Positions 1 through 41,739 of a stretch of 64,000 nt of DNA are shown here, piece after piece. Within the stretch, counting starts at the first letter, position 1. Every line of letters begins with the position of its first letter. Under the pieces are notes generated by a model that worked only from the letters and a program-made list of their open reading frames with translations, searched no databases and was not told the DNA's origin. Source of the stretch: Bimastos eiseni (taxonomy: Eukaryota; Annelida; Clitellata; Crassiclitellata; Lumbricidae); contig OY365806.1 of the NCBI GenBank assembly GCA_959347315.1, positions 34,375,106 through 34,439,105 of the forward strand, written 5' to 3'. Made by a program: the position numbers and the translations under genes.

Positions 1-576
1 CGCTTTAATGGAGTTTTACTTCACAAGAAAGATTGAAAAAATGATCCTGCTATTGATCCGAATGTCTTTTATATAAAACTAAAAGAGTCAATTGAGAAAA
101 GGTTGCTTGCTGACGAAGACGTTGAATTAGCTCAGTGGGCTCGCATCTTAGACCAAAAACATTGGCCAGAAAACATTAACGCTCAGCTGACATTTGGAGA
201 AACTGAAATAAGAAACTTGTCAATAAGACTACAATTAAATGAAAGAGAAATGATTCGTGGATTCCGTGAATACCTTGTAGAAAAAACATGTCCTGAAAAA
301 CTACTTCATTTGGTACATGCTCTACATACTATCCCCATTTCTTCAAGTGAATGCGAACGAGGATTTTCACAGATGAATCTGATCATCACTCCAACAAGAG
401 CTTCATTGATGACCAAAACAGTTTCATCGCTGTTATTCATCAGATTAGCGGGACCACCACTCACACGCTTCGATCCTTCAAAGTTTGTTGATTTGTGGTT
501 ACTTCGGGGAAGACATTCAGCTGTAGACACTAATAGCAAGGAAAGGAGTCGAGATGATTTGTCTGACGAAAATTGA
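1..576 (+). pseudogene. hAT-like (KIAA1586/ZBED-type) transposase C-terminal fragment, broken
   Basis: Frame 1 reads through to a stop at about 576. It carries the C-terminal dimerisation signature of hAT transposases and their host-derived KIAA1586-like relatives: HTIPISSSECERGFSQMN followed by a leucine-rich stretch and a DLWLLRGRH tail. The similar reading extends upstream to base 1 but is interrupted by an in-frame TGA at 34-36, and no start codon is visible. It is probably a dead copy. PSME4 exons follow on the same strand with an incoming split codon, so this piece likely sits in a PSME4 intron. The family call is from recognition of the motif, not from a search. Confidence 0.7.
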
Positions 577-930
577 AAAAAACTCTGGGATTTGTTATAA
601 AAGTGAGTTTATAGTTTTATAGTTTGTGTCCTATAAAATTTATTTTATAATTTGGTAGCTAATTTCTGCGTCATTTTTTGACATATATTTGATATAAAGA
701 CAAATACAGATGAGTTCCGGCACCTTTTTTTCTACAAAAATAGCACTGGTTACTACTCTACGCAGCTCTCATTTCAATAATGTCTAGTTATCGACTTACC
801 TTTATTTATGAGTATATGCAAAGATAAGGTCTACTTTTTCTTGACCCAATGTATTCTTGGATTTACCTGCGTTAAACTGAAACGTAGAAAGGCTCATTTC
901 TTTCTAACAAATTATTGTTGTTGTCTGTAG

Positions 931-3900
931 TCGCATGTACCTCCTTCAAGCCATCATTTCACAGCAGGAGTGGCGCGTGCCAGAAGTACTTCATCGGCTT
1001 TATGCATATTTGCTGCAGTACCTTAGTCATCCATTTAAAAATGTGCGGGATCGACTTGGAAGGTACCTTGCTACATTTTTCATATTAATTAATTGGTATA
1101 ATTTAGTTCTTTTTTTATTCTGTTTGAATTGTTTGTCCTTGTACGTAGCTCTAACAGGTACTTAAGGCACTTGGTAGACTAAATTATGTTAAAGTGGACA
1201 AGATCAGCTACTTCAGCAGAGTACACAAGTGGCTGACAGAGATGGGCATAATTAGTTAAACTGCTAATCAGTTAGAACTAGAATCAGGTACTGAAATTTG
1301 CTAATCAATTGGAATTAGCAAAAACTTATAGCTGCTTGGTTAGAATTGGAGTTAGAATAGCAGTGCAGCTATTACAATTAGATTGCTATAGTTGATACAT
1401 AAATTTGCTTGATGAATCTTTTCAAAAATTTCTGGTTGATCTTATCACCAGATGCTGTTGTGAGAAGCAAAGAACGAAGAGCAGAAATAAGAACTTGTAT
1501 TGGTTCCTTTGTTTTATAACAATAAACTAATCACTAAAACAGTTGCCAAACTCATTATTTTTAATGAACTCGTTTAATGTATTGGAAGTAGCTTCAGTGT
1601 TCATTTACTGATCAGAGTTAAGTACCTGTTTGCGTTGTGGTCTTAACGTTTGAAGTTGATATGTTTGCAATGTAGTACCCTTGTGAATCTGTTCCTGTAT
1701 GATGTGAAGTTGCCAAACTCTCAACCAACCCAATCACCGGGACGGGCAGCGTTCATCCGCCATGTCTTGCCATTGCTCGAACCTCTTCGAGAAACACTGT
1801 CTGCATATTCAGGGAACACGGATGCAACAATGGTATCATGTGTCGAGGAAAATGTAGTGGTTCCAGTTGGTGTCTTGGGTCCTGAGCTGATGAATGTAAC
1901 TGATTTGAAGGCAGGACTTGAAGATGCTGTTGGCCAGGTTGAAAATCACGTTAATGGGAATGGATCGTCTGAAAGCCCTGAAAGAAAGAACCTGATTAAT
2001 CTGTGTAAAACAAGTAAGAAAACAATCGTCATGTTTCGATCTGTGTATTATTGTTAACATCAAAAGTGGTGACAGACTGCTCTGTTTATTTGGCTCAGCT
2101 GGTTGTTATGCCTTTTTTTTCTGATCTGTGCTAGGTGGACTTTGTCTATCGGGTTTATTGGTTTCACTTTGCTGCAAGTCCTTGTCATGTGTTCAAATTT
2201 GACACCCTTATTCATAATATTGGACATTTGTAGCTAGCATTCATATTTTAGAAATACTTAACGGGTATGTAAAATGTCACAAAACATTAAAATCATTAAT
2301 GCTTTCAGCCTCTGGCTTTGCCTCTGGACCATACTGGGATGATGCCCCATGCCCTGTTTCCTCCACCCCTTGTTTGTGTAAACTTGTGGATTTACCGATG
2401 ATGTAATTAATCAGCTGCATTTGAGCTGAGAGTTTAAATTGGTGTTTTCAGTGTTGAAAACCCTGCAAGGCATGTACCATCGAATGTTTCAAGCAGGAAC
2501 ACCAGAACTACTTCAACTGCTTCCAGTGGTCTGTATTTTAATTTATAAGATATCATACAGTGTGCACTAATTGTTGTGCAGAATAGGGCTAGTACAAGTT
2601 CTATTTTGCAGATATTGATGATCTCCATGTTGGAAAGTATTGTATTTACAGATTTATTAAGCTATCACAGTAAAACTAAATCAGGCATGCTTCCATGTGA
2701 AGAGCCCTGTGAAGAAAAGAAACATCTTAAGGTAACAAGAAGAAACAGCTATCTCAGCAGTTAAGATCACAGATTGAATCATTGAGGGTAGGTCGTTCCA
2801 AAGTATAGGGCGAAAGATGCATAGGCACAATGCTGGACAATAGCAGTCTGTAACCGAGGTAATAGGTTGAAAAGGGTTTGCAAATTGAATCACAAAGATA
2901 GATAGCGTGGGTTTGACCCAAGAGCACTGTGGGGTCAGAAAATTAACTAGGGTGATCAGAAGCCAGTGTAAATGCTAAGTCGTTAAGGTGGAAATATGAG
3001 GCAACAGGTAAGGCAAGCTATCATACGGACAGTTGCATTAAGCAACAATTGCAGTGGAGACAAGTGTTTGTCAGATCGGTCTATTTACGACAGATTATTT
3101 TCTTAGCCCAAATTTGATCAAGTTTTGGTCGATATGCTGGTATGTTTTGGTTTTTATTGTGAATTCATATTTTATTTTTTATTTTACAGATTTGCTTATT
3201 GGAAAGTGAAGCAAAGGACCCAGAATTGACGAGAGAGTGTCTGATTACATTGGGGTATATGTCACAGGCAGTGCTAACAGCTGACCTTATTTCACCTTCT
3301 CTGGACGCCATTGAAGAGGTTGAGTTCAATAGTTGTCTTATTTATATGTGATCAGTCCATCAGTATCAGACTGGCAGCTTTTTGAACACTTGCAGGCTAA
3401 CTGCTGAATTAGTCCCAGACCAGCAGCTGAGTAAAGAACACATTTCCACAGTTATTACCCACTGAACTTGTACAATTTTGGCAAACAAGCTTGACCATTC
3501 TCAAACCACTGCACTAAAAATAATCTGGTCAGCACCATTGAATTTACAGATTGACTTTCAATATTTGTTTCTTAAAAATAATTTATAAGCTGTAGCAAAA
3601 TAAAGTGTATGCTTTAGACCTTGCTGTCCCAGAGGTAGACTGTCAGTCTGTTACAATTGACATCTAAATCAGTTGGGCACCATTTAACACACAGTCTAAA
3701 ACTTAACAAAGTTTAAGTTCATGTTGTCATAATTTATTCTTAATGCAGTCGTCTTTTGTATGGCCTCTCCTCATATGTCCATATTATATAACAAAATTAC
3801 AGTCTGTTATTACTGCTGTGGCATGACTGATTATTATCATTTGCAGATATATGCAACTTCACATCACATTCGCCACTTGCTCCACACTTTTGCTAATCAG

Positions 3901-6900
3901 CTGTGAAGTCAAGTTCAAGAGGGGATTATGAATACTTTTCATATTTGGTCTCAGATTGTGTTGTAAGATTACTTCTGCATCTCATGAGCTGAGTTTGGCA
4001 GAAATTAGACATTACATCTCACAGAGTGGTATGATTAAGATTTCATTCTGAATATAATGCTGATGGTGTGCAAGATGATGCCTGATATTGTGGAGGATGA
4101 GGCCTGATGTTGTAGTGGATGAGACCTGATTTCCAGATATTTTTTGTTGCTATTACACTTACTCAGGTGGAAGGTAATAATGAAAATAATAATGATGATT
4201 ACAACTACTGTGATTATAACTTGTTTAACTTCTGGTGTTAGGTATCTCGTCTGAATTCGTGGCATGGTCGTGCTGCTGTTCTTGGATATCTTCAAGTGAT
4301 GGTCTTTAACAATCTGTTTCTCCTACAAGATCCACCCGTGATTGCTCGCATTCGTAGCACCGTCTTGTCTCTGCTTTGTAATGAACAGCTTGAGGTTGTC
4401 TAAATCATTGTCTGTAGATTTGTATAAGTTAGAAAATTCATTTTCATTAGTTTGTAAATGTAACTAAAAGCCTAAACAATTTTATTTTCTCTGCAGCTAT
4501 GTTAGAAAAATTCATTTTCATTAGTTTAGAAACATCATTTTGCAGGTTCGTTGCAGAAGCAGTGACTCTTTAACAATAATTATGTATAAAACTTATGCAG
4601 TCTGTCAAATAAGGTTTAACTGTAATAAAGTTTACAAAATGGTTACTCGGTACTAGATTAGAAAGTTCTTGTTTTCATTTTCTTTGATATTTATTGAAGT
4701 GACGTTTGGTGGATTGGTACTGTGGAAGCACTACTGGAAACCACATGTGGTTAAATGTACTGGCAAGCTATGCAGAGTAATCTTAGTAGTTGGATGGGTA
4801 ATGGCTTTGAATTAACTCAGCCCATCGCCATTGGACACCGATTTGTGAATACCGACACAGCCATTGCAGTGGTAAAAGTTTATCTGTTTTTTAGATTGCT
4901 TATGTGTGTTGACACTTCAGACCTGAGATCTTTCAAATTCCAGAACTCTGCTTCTGAGCAGTTTTGGTTTAGTAGTATGTCTGTAAACAGGTGTCTTACT
5001 TCTAATTTGTTTTTCGATTTCATTTGAAGGGTCTTTACTTCAAAAGTTTTGTATGCTAGTGATTGTTGTATATCAGTAAAAATGTATTTGGTGACAACAT
5101 GCGGGAACTGGTTTTGTTTTAGGTTCGGGAACTAGCAGGTGTGACATTAGGTGGATTCCTTCACTGTGGATTCCTCAAAATAGATGCAGATTTAATGGTA
5201 AATTTGCCATTTTGTTCTCTGTAGTAGTTGCTGATTTTTGGAATCTAGTGTGAAAAATGCTATTTGGATGACTTTTTCAATTGATAATAAAAAAATAGCT
5301 TTTTATGAAATGGTACGTTTTGCCAACATTCCGGTGTTTACTCAAGGATTAGTATTTTCTGGTTCACTTCTATTGTATCAGCAATGACATTAATTGAATT
5401 AGTCTAATTATTTGCCTAGTTTCCTTAGCAGTGCCCTTTTTTCTCGTGCATTAAAGGCAGCAAATCTGTGAATAATTCCTGATTAAAACTGACTAGATAT
5501 TTTTATTCGTTATTTAAATTCCTTTGTGTCGGCCCATTGAGGCCACTTGTAACCGACGCCTACTCCGCTCTACTGCCCACGGGGACTTGGTTGTCCCTTT
5601 CACTCATACCACTACTATGCACCATCGGGCATTTTGAGTGGTGGGCCTGACATTCTGGAATGTGCTCCCAAAGTGCTTTGCCTTAGAAATTCCTTCCTTG
5701 TACTTTACTCTTCTTTTAAATCCATTTTTCAGCCATAGTCAGACTAGGAGCGCCTCTGAGTAGATATCTTGAAGGCGTGCCATGTTATGCGCACAATGAT
5801 TGAGTGATTGAGAAGGTAGATTCCTTAACAGGAGATCAATGAAACTTGTGGTGCATAGATATTGATTATTTATTGATCTAGATCAATTAGATTTTTGATG
5901 ATTGGTTGGGTGAAGTAATGTCACCGGTTGTCTTTAAAAGTTTAAAGAAAGGAGATGACTTGGGAGTACCACATGATAATTTTTACCAATGTAGTATGGA
6001 ATAGTGTACTTCTTATTTCTATTTTCAGAATCGTTTTAAGCAGTTGAGTTCGACTCGGATTAAGAAGAGAAGTCGAGATGAAGTGATTCCTAGCGACCAT
6101 GTGATCAAGCGACATGCCGGTGTCATTGGTCTGAGTGCTTGCATTCTTGCATTTCCTTATCAAGTGCCTGACTTCATGCCACAATTACTAATGCACCTCA
6201 GCTCACACCTGAATGATCCGCCTCCTATTCAGGTAATATATGGCTGAAAACTATAACTAGCAGAATGGCCGAAATTTAGAGTAAATTTCGTTAAGTCACA
6301 GATTTATTCACTGAAGATTAATGCATTATTAATTTTGTTAAGATCGCTTGAAGGAATAAATTACTTCTGTTGGCTATAAATCGCTAATAATTTTCTCCAG
6401 TCACAAGCCTCCAGCCGATTTGTGGGGTTGAATGAAAATTTGCAGTACTTTCATTTCTCAATTCTTCTGTATATAAAACTACTAAGCTACTATTCTTCAT
6501 GCATGGCTGGGCATTTATTCTCATTCATTATTGCAGGTGCAAGATGACTGTTGTTGAATTGTTTTGTTGATGTTGATGGATTACTTCATCACATAAAAAT
6601 TTTGTAGATAATTCTCATATGTTTGGATAGCTGTTTCATGTCCCAAATTATTCCCAAATCATATTAAGTCTGCATTTTGTTTCATGCTTTTCTGAATGTT
6701 GCCTGGATTGACTCAAGCCTAAACTCCATTTAATCAATTTTATAGCTAACAATATTGTCAATATCAGTATGAGAGTGTATAGGTGTGTGTGTTGGTGGCA
6801 ACAATTTATGTTTTTTTTGTTGTTGTTGAAGACTACTGTTAAGAAGACGCTGGCTACCTTCAAGAGAACTCATCTCGACTGTTGGCATGATCACAAACAG

Positions 6901-6966
6901 AAGTTTACGGATGATCAGCTGGTCGTCCTAACGGAGTTACTGGTGTCTCCAAATTACTACGCTTGA
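931..6966 (+). CDS. PSME4: Proteasome activator complex subunit 4 (PA200/Blm10), C-terminal 413 residues, 8 exons
   Basis: PA200/Blm10 is a large HEAT-repeat protein that caps the 20S proteasome. Eight exons join in frame: 931-1062, 1676-2013, 2452-2528, 3190-3318, 4242-4394, 5123-5197, 6029-6232 and 6832-6966 (stop TGA). All are bounded by AG and GT. The junctions are phase 2, phase 1, then phase 0. Recognisable PSME4 blocks are [62 protein letters not shown] sequence, [15 protein letters not shown], and the end [21 protein letters not shown]. The last three residues, Tyr-Tyr-Ala, are the HbYX-like tail that docks into a pocket of the 20S alpha ring, so the 3' end looks functional. The rest of the roughly 1800-residue protein lies before the window. 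Introns contain LINE relics. Confidence 0.93.
2680..3070 (-). mobile_element. Degenerate LINE tail in a PSME4 intron
   Basis: Read on the minus strand, the segment gives a decayed LINE reverse-transcriptase C-terminus ending [15 protein letters not shown], resembling the usual P-x-LWN-x-LP block before the 3' tail. The block upstream (about 2900-3060) has similar decayed reading. It is antisense to PSME4 and lies between the exons ending 2528 and starting 3190. Confidence 0.45.
5520..5800 (+). mobile_element. Degenerate LINE reverse-transcriptase tail in a PSME4 intron
   Basis: The plus frame reads [14 protein letters not shown], then a stop, then [12 protein letters not shown]. This matches the same region of the better-preserved LINE at 38.6-39.1 kb (LRSATRGKLLVLR and VVGPSLWNDL). 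It ends near a GCGCCTCTGAG motif, a common LINE 3' end in this window. The reading frame is broken by stops and the piece is a relic. Confidence 0.6.
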
Positions 6967-7339
6967 ACTGCATGTGCTCTTATCCAAGGTGTGCATTATT
7001 CAGGTGTAAGCTTTTATTGTGGTGTGACCGAATGTAATGAGAAACAAGCTGCGTTCGGTTAGTATTTTAATTATTGAATTGCCTCCAGCATTTCTTTATA
7101 AGAGTTTCAGAAACTACATCTGCTTAAGTCTGTGGTGGTATAATTGTAATAATTTCATTCCAGTCTGATTGCAAGGTTCCCTTGATAATGGAGGCAGGAA
7201 TTCAATGTTACTTGCTATCAATGTAATCATGGATGCTGCTTTTCTTGTTATGCCCAGTGTACCTTATGCATTGTACACTTCTGTTTATTGTCACTCTGCT
7301 ACATATAGTAATTTGCTTGTTTCAAGCTGCCACTGTGAG

Positions 7340-7345
7340 AATAAA
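7340..7345 (+). promoter_or_regulatory. Candidate PSME4 polyadenylation signal AATAAA
   Basis: A canonical AATAAA occurs about 370 bp after the PSME4 stop, on the same strand and in AT-rich sequence with no further coding exon. It would give an ordinary 3'UTR length. Earlier non-canonical signals cannot be excluded. Confidence 0.45.
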
Positions 7346-9325
7346 TGACTTTGCTGTTTCCTAGTATTTTGGCAGTTTTAACAATGAGTGGCATTGTTTT
7401 TACAGTAAACACTCATTGTTATGGTATTAGGTAAATCTTTCTCTCCTTGCATTTTATCACAAAATTAAGCCATAATATATGTTAACGATGGCTTTGTATT
7501 GTTGGGCCAGAGAGCAAACAAAAGAGAAGTGCAGTCTGGGAAATTTGGGTAACTAGTTGTCAACAGCCTTCATGGTAGGTTAGGGTGACATGCAGAGGAG
7601 TTGTCTGCTTCCGTGCTGTAAGTTGTAAAAGATTTATATGAATAATTAGAATGTTTATGCATCAGTTTTCCATTCTTCATGCTCAACCTTGATGTCTTGT
7701 TTCAGAGTTAAGTGAGGTTGTGCATTAAAGTTTTCATGTCTTGTCTCAAGAGATTGTGTGTCTGTTTCTTCCACAGATTTCTTTTCTCTGCTCACACATG
7801 GCCATCTGCTTGTCCCAACAGTCAGTCCTGCCAAGATGGAGGACATGGGGTGCAAATGCCAAGGGGTCCAGTGACTTGTCTCTGTCTCCCTCTATTTCAT
7901 GACCTCTTGAAAAAACACTTATTCGATCATAGTCTGCGTTGTAAGTTTACGAGTGCCTTTGATGAGTTTATAATGAAGTGGTGCTATACAATTTTTAATT
8001 ACAATTACATGATATTTCAATTCCTTAGCAGACGTGTAAATGTAACATATTCTTCTGTGTTTCAGGATCACCTTCTCTTGGAGGGAGTCCTGACAGTTGT
8101 CGCTACTAGTAGTTACAAATTCTGAACGCTTAATTCTGTGTTGAAGGTGGATTTTATTACTTTTTTGCCACTCTTATTAGTTTTGTGATGAAAGCCTATG
8201 TTTGTATGAAACCCAGTAATTGTCTACATTAGTTGTGAACCTTTATAGAACCTTCAATGCATTGATTTGTATTTTGTGAAAATTAAAGATGAGGCAAACT
8301 TGTGCAATGTGCATGAGGTTAAGCAGAGTGTTTGCCAAAAGACTGGGTGCCTAATGAAAGTCAAAGCAATTCTGAACAACAAATCTTGTTTGACCTATGT
8401 GATATTTTTATATTTTTTTCTTGTTGGATTTGGTTAGCACAGAGTTATTGAAATTTTCCCATTGATAGTAGAATCTGCAATCCGGCAACCTACAGAAAAG
8501 GTTCCAAGAGACTGAGATCATTATTAATTAATATATCCATCAGCTATAATTAGGTCAACAAAGTAAAATTTTTGCAATAAAAGATGTAAGGCATAATATT
8601 TTGTCTGAATTATTTTATGTGCCGAATTTCAGACTGTAGATAGATAGGCCTAGAGGTTTGTGAGCTCTGAGGAAAACAGAATAAGTTCAAAAACTTATAA
8701 ATTGAAACTAATTTAAATTATTATTGAAATTTCTTCTGTCCAAATATGAGACCTGAAATGTTACTATGTTACAAATACCAAAGGCATGGAATGTAATAAT
8801 GTTACCAAATGCCAAAGTTCTCTCCTGTATCAAATCTTAATCCTTTTGTTTTAGAAGTGTTTGTCAAATTTATGTATGTCATGGGTTCTCTTGTACAGTG
8901 TCACTTTTTAAAAAATTTTAAAATTATATTTATTATGTCTTTTTATGTTACAACGATTCACAAATGCACGGTTTCTCTCTCAGACTCTCTGATGTTTTAA
9001 AACATTGAAAATTTCTTTCTGTGCATGCTGTTTCATGCATGAGATGTTTCAAGGGTTAGGCTACCAGCAGCCTCTTCCCTGTGACAGTAGAGTATGGTAT
9101 AGTGTCAGCTGTTTATGAGACATGGTCGACCTTAGACAATTCCTCATCCAAAGGCAAAGATTAAAAACTGTGCTCTGCTGCTGTTATAAAAAGCCAGACA
9201 CTAACTAGTGTTAATATGATTCTGATTATCAGTATATAGGCTAGATATGAATGGCATTATTTCATTTGTAAAGTTATAGGCTGGTTGTACAGATTATCTT
9301 AATAATAAGCATGGACCATCCACAG

Positions 9326-9410
9326 CTATTACAGGGCTCGTGAATGAACTGGTGCTGTGCGCTTGGCTTTTGTGTGGTGCTATAGAAGTTAGGAGATTAC
9401 GATTACAATC
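9326..9410 (+). mobile_element. LINE 3' tail, family shared with 28.3 kb and 40.6 kb
   Basis: The string GGGCTCGTGAATGAACTGGT, followed by GCTTGGCTTTTGTGTGGTGC and an ATTACGATTA-type end, aligns with segments at 28340-28420 and 40610-40690. Those two lie behind recognisable LINE coding remnants, so this is taken as the 3' end of the same family. Confidence 0.5.
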
Positions 9411-10403
9411 TATTGCAGCTGACTTAAATGGTTATTGATTCTTGTCCTTCTTATCCACAATATACTGTATGAACATTTTTGTAGTTTTTTTGCTGATTTA
9501 AAATGCAGTTCGGCAAGAAATAATGAATAAATAAATAAATTTGTATTAGGCCTACTCGTGTTATAATCTCTGATAAGGACAGTTGATTTCTGTTTGAACA
9601 TGTCAATAGCATCACATTTATATGTTTCAGAGGAATTCAATGTGACACTTTCACAATAGTCACCTAGAATCTTTAAATGAGTTTCAGTTCTGAAAAAATG
9701 TCAGAATCACTGCTATGATTTTCGATAAGACTATCTGGTAGTACAACACTTCTATTGTTTGCAGATGCAATAATAAGATTTTAGATGTCCTTATCCAGCT
9801 GAAAATCAACAATTATCTCTTAAAAGTGCTCCTTGCTGACTGATATCTGGTGGTGCCAGACTTATCATGTAGACCTCGTTTGACCTATTTTTGGGTAGTG
9901 CTAGTCAGGATCAAGGTCGTCATCCTCTGCGCTTGCTACTTCGTTAGAGATATGAAACGGATAAATGTCATTCTCAGTGGTAGCATCCCTATTGGGGCCC
10001 TAGGCATCAGCGTTCATATAACTTTCCAATTCAGAATTCATCATGAAAACGGGCAATGTAGCCTAAGATTTGAACGTGCATTACATAATTATTACAAAAA
10101 TGTATAGCAGATATCCTGCATTTAATATGCAAATGTTACAGAACATGATTATAGTAGATTTATTAGATCGACGACACAAAAGTATCAATCTTAATGACAG
10201 AAGCCCCTATATGCTATGTAGCCTAATGATAACTTTACCATGGTTCAGAGTATTTCAGATGATTTCTTATGTACTTTACTAAGTCCTTGCATTTTGAAAT
10301 AAAACCTTATTCATTGTGCAAACCAGCCACAACCGACAGCATTCGAACAAACTGCATCTAATTCAGTTTCAAGAGTTGACCCTGATACGTGCATAGACTA
10401 GAG

Positions 10404-11164
10404 CAGCGTTTCCCAAACTGTGTTCCGCGGAACCCAAGGGTTCCGTAAGGCGAAGGCAGGGGTTCCGCGGAAAGCATTCAACAAGCTTGAAACAATTTCA
10501 AATAAATTATACCAATTTTTCAGGCGGACTTGCAGTATATTTGACGCATTTTCGCCTTACTGGATTGCATGATTCTTTTCATAATCTCCGCTTCCAGTTT
10601 AAAAAAAATCTTTTCACGATTCCCGCTTCTACTTAGGCAGAACTCCACCTTCCAGTTAAAATCTCATCATCATTTCCGCTTCCAATTAAATGGCATTTTT
10701 TCATCAATTCTTTTCATTAATTAACCTTCTAGTTAACATCATTTCATCAATCTAGCTTGTACTGTAGTTAAAACATATATATTATATATATATTATATAT
10801 ATATATATTAATCAATATGCCTTCTAATTAAGGTAGAGCTTAAATTACGGAAATTATATCGTACGTATTAGGCCGATATGGACGAGAGTGAGTCACCTAA
10901 ACTGCAAATTTTACAGTATGCGTAGGCCTATAGGATGCTTTTTCATAACATCTGTGAAGGCCTATAAGTTTATATGAAGAGAATTTATGTGTCTCTGTCA
11001 TCGTTTTTTTGTGTTGTTATTAATCTAATCTAGGCCTTAATCTATATTGTCTGCATTCTAAAACGTTTGCAAAACCGGAACAGTGTTTAGTTTTGGACCG
11101 GGGTTCCGCCAAAAAAATTGGAGGTCAAAAGGGTTCCGCGGTCAAAAGAGAATGGAAAACGCTG
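10404..11164. mobile_element. Non-autonomous hAT transposon (MITE A), 761 bp, with perfect 8-bp target duplication
   Basis: The element begins CAGCGTTTCCCAAACTG and ends GGAAAACGCTG, so the tips form a CAGCGTTT inverted repeat. It is flanked on both sides by the identical 8-mer GACTAGAG (10396-10403 and 11165-11172), the target-site length of hAT transposons. The subterminal palindrome GTTCCGCGGAAC occurs just inside the left end and GGGTTCCGCGG near the right. There is no transposase frame. Its ends are shared with the element at 32465-32778. Confidence 0.9.
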
Positions 11165-11172
11165 GACTAGAG

Positions 11173-12921
11173 AATGATTGCTGAACACAAAATCACGAAC
11201 ATGCTTTAAAATCGGATAAGACATGACTGGTGGCCGCTTCACGCAGCCTATGCAGCAAATCAGAATCGTTGCCTTCATTCAAGCTATAGGGTGTCAACAA
11301 ATCAAAACAGATGACTTCACAGAGCGAATAGAGACAGAGGATAGGATCAAGGCGTGATCCATTGGTGGATGGCTTAGGTGGTGGAGGCCGACCGAGGCTT
11401 TCTTTATAAGCTAACTAAATTAGTACCTCGAGAGGCTGCTCCTCAATGGGAGTATTAAACGTAGCTGCGACTCTACTTTGGAGCCATGGGGAGGGGTCCA
11501 CGAAATGTACGCGGTGCAACAGAGGAGAGGAGGTCCGAAAATCCGATTTTTTTGTGTACGTAATATATGGATGGGTTAATAACATTCAGTCTTGTATCTT
11601 TCCGATGTGCGATTTCGAATTCAAAACTTGCTGTGGTTATATTGTCATTCAGTGATTCCCATAATATTATGTGTTCCTATGAGATGGCGCCGATTACGCA
11701 TTGTCCTGTCCGTGGCCATCTTCCGAGCACATGATACGAAGAGTGTGGGGTAGTAGATGAAGGTTGAGATTTTTGAAGGTTGGTTGATGGTTTATGAAGT
11801 TTTGTCAAGTTCAAAAATATCTATAGCCAATATAGATGTCCGTGAGATTTGCCTTCTCGCTCATGCAGATCAACGTGGTCTGAAGCTGAACCGAGAGACT
11901 ATTGATTGATTCTGAGATTATGGTTAGGGCCTTCGTAGGCTACTAGGCCTACTTCGGAGCTGATAACTCTATACGCAATAAATAGGCCTAATTAATGTAT
12001 TTCATTATTACATCCTATATACCTTTTATAGTCCCATATAAATGGATATGTGACGCCCATATGGAAAAGAATCTGAAGGAAATATTGTCACACGAGCTTC
12101 ATGTGCCCCTATGTATACCTAAGCTCTAGATGCCTGCTACACAGTAAATGCGCAGTACACTATTGGGTTAAGTTTAGAATGAGTGACAGGGTCGTTCTGG
12201 TCGTGTGGTATTTAATTGAGTGTTCAAGTTTAAAACCAATTATTGGAATACGTAGGCCTGTACCTAATAGGCCTAGGTGATTTTTACTGTTCGGCTGAAT
12301 GCGAATTATTGGACCAACTATTCGGCCGAATACGAATAGTGTACGAAATAGGTCTACCGACAAATTTCAAAATATCAAACGTGAGCAAGTTAATGTAATA
12401 CATAAAGTACAAGTAAGCAGTAGTTAACTAGGCTACATGCAGTTTTAACATCCTTCTGCCTCGCTGTGTAAACTATAGGAATGGAACAGATTGAACAAAA
12501 CTTAGAAATAAGGCGGCTGACACTGCGATACCGTGGTCCAGAGAGTAGATATGGCAGTCGCCGCTTGTGCAGAAACAGATGGCACGTCACCACTATTTGT
12601 ATTCGGTCCGACAGTCACTATATATTCGGTTAAATTCCTAACAGCGATTTGGCCCACTATTCGGGTCCGAAGCGAATACGAAGCGATCATTAGGCACAGC
12701 CCTACTATTTAGGCTACTATGTAGGCCTAATTCTTAATGTTTGCTCTCAAGTTCTCACAAAGCACCCCGAAGCTGTAGGCTTACACGATGCTTAAAAATT
12801 TACGTAATTATATTCAAAATGGCGTAGTCAATCTCAGAATGAATTTGTCAATACATGCACACTTACGCACAAACACGCACACATATTTGTGCATATATAT
12901 AGGCCTACACACACGCATACG

Positions 12922-12967
<46 letters not shown>

Positions 12968-13200
12968 GCATCTCACATAGGCCTAAACACAATGTCACAA
13001 TGAACATCTGTCTAAAAGATTTAGTCAGTAACGAGTAGCACTAATGAGGCGGCGTTCATTATAGGTCTCTGGGAAATGACTAAATGCACCATATTTGATA
13101 CAAACAAAAGCATCGTTCCTGCCGCGTATACCAGTCTTGGATCCTAGGCTCCAATAATTCAAAACAGGCCGTTGACTTCCTAAACTCCGGACGGAGCTCG
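11173..13200. other. Gene-free AT-rich stretch with repeat fragments
   Basis: No coding region is supported. It contains several TAGGCCTA palindromes, a dispersed repeat core near 11485-11580 also seen near 50 kb, the hAT-like element at 12253-12704, and a (CA)n/(TA)n microsatellite at 12905-12966. Confidence 0.55.
12253..12704. mobile_element. Probable hAT-like MITE with GGCTGTGCCTAAT-type ends
   Basis: The left end TAGGCCTGTACCTAATA and the reverse complement of the right end, TAGGGCTGTGCCTAATG, match at 14 of 17 positions. The interior is rich in ATTCGG/CGAATA motifs. I could not find a matching target duplication, so the exact ends are uncertain. Confidence 0.45.
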
Positions 13201-13509
13201 GCCCAACGGCGCGCACCTAGAGGCTGCGCCGCAGGTTGAGTCAGACAGGCTGTTTGTGCTCCTTACGCATCGCCCCCGGCTGAAACGAAAGGTACTCGAG
13301 AGGCAAGCAGAGGATAGGAAGACATCCGAAGGCCCTTTGGTGCGCTCTCGTCTTTCTTCATCGCCGCAGTGAACGATTTGCCGTGGGACAGTAGTTTGAA
13401 GGCTGAACAGATAGAAGTTGGAACTACTGTTCGGAGACAGCATATACAGAGCAGCAGTTGCAGAAGCGGGGATAGCATCTGCCTGAGCGTCGTTTATCCG
13501 TAAGAGTTG
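13200..13509 (+). promoter_or_regulatory. Nidogen 5'UTR / proximal promoter region
   Basis: This 300-bp segment is clearly more GC-rich than its surroundings and directly precedes the nidogen start codon at 13510. No TATA box at a convincing position was seen. Placement rests only on context and composition. Confidence 0.4.

Positions 13510-41739
<28,230 letters not shown>

Larger units (their letters stand above)
6967..10403. other. PSME4 3'UTR and AT-rich intergenic DNA without a supported gene
   Basis: After the PSME4 stop I see no spliced coding signal. The longest open frame (7712-8125) lacks a recognisable domain. The segment is ordinary AT-rich DNA apart from a LINE 3' tail at about 9326-9410. 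Confidence 0.6.

Noticed and set aside
7712..8125. Possible EGF-like exon (SCQDGGHG and TCLC)
   Set aside because: Cysteine spacing does not fit an EGF module and there is no neighbouring exon of such a gene; likely chance after the PSME4 3'UTR.
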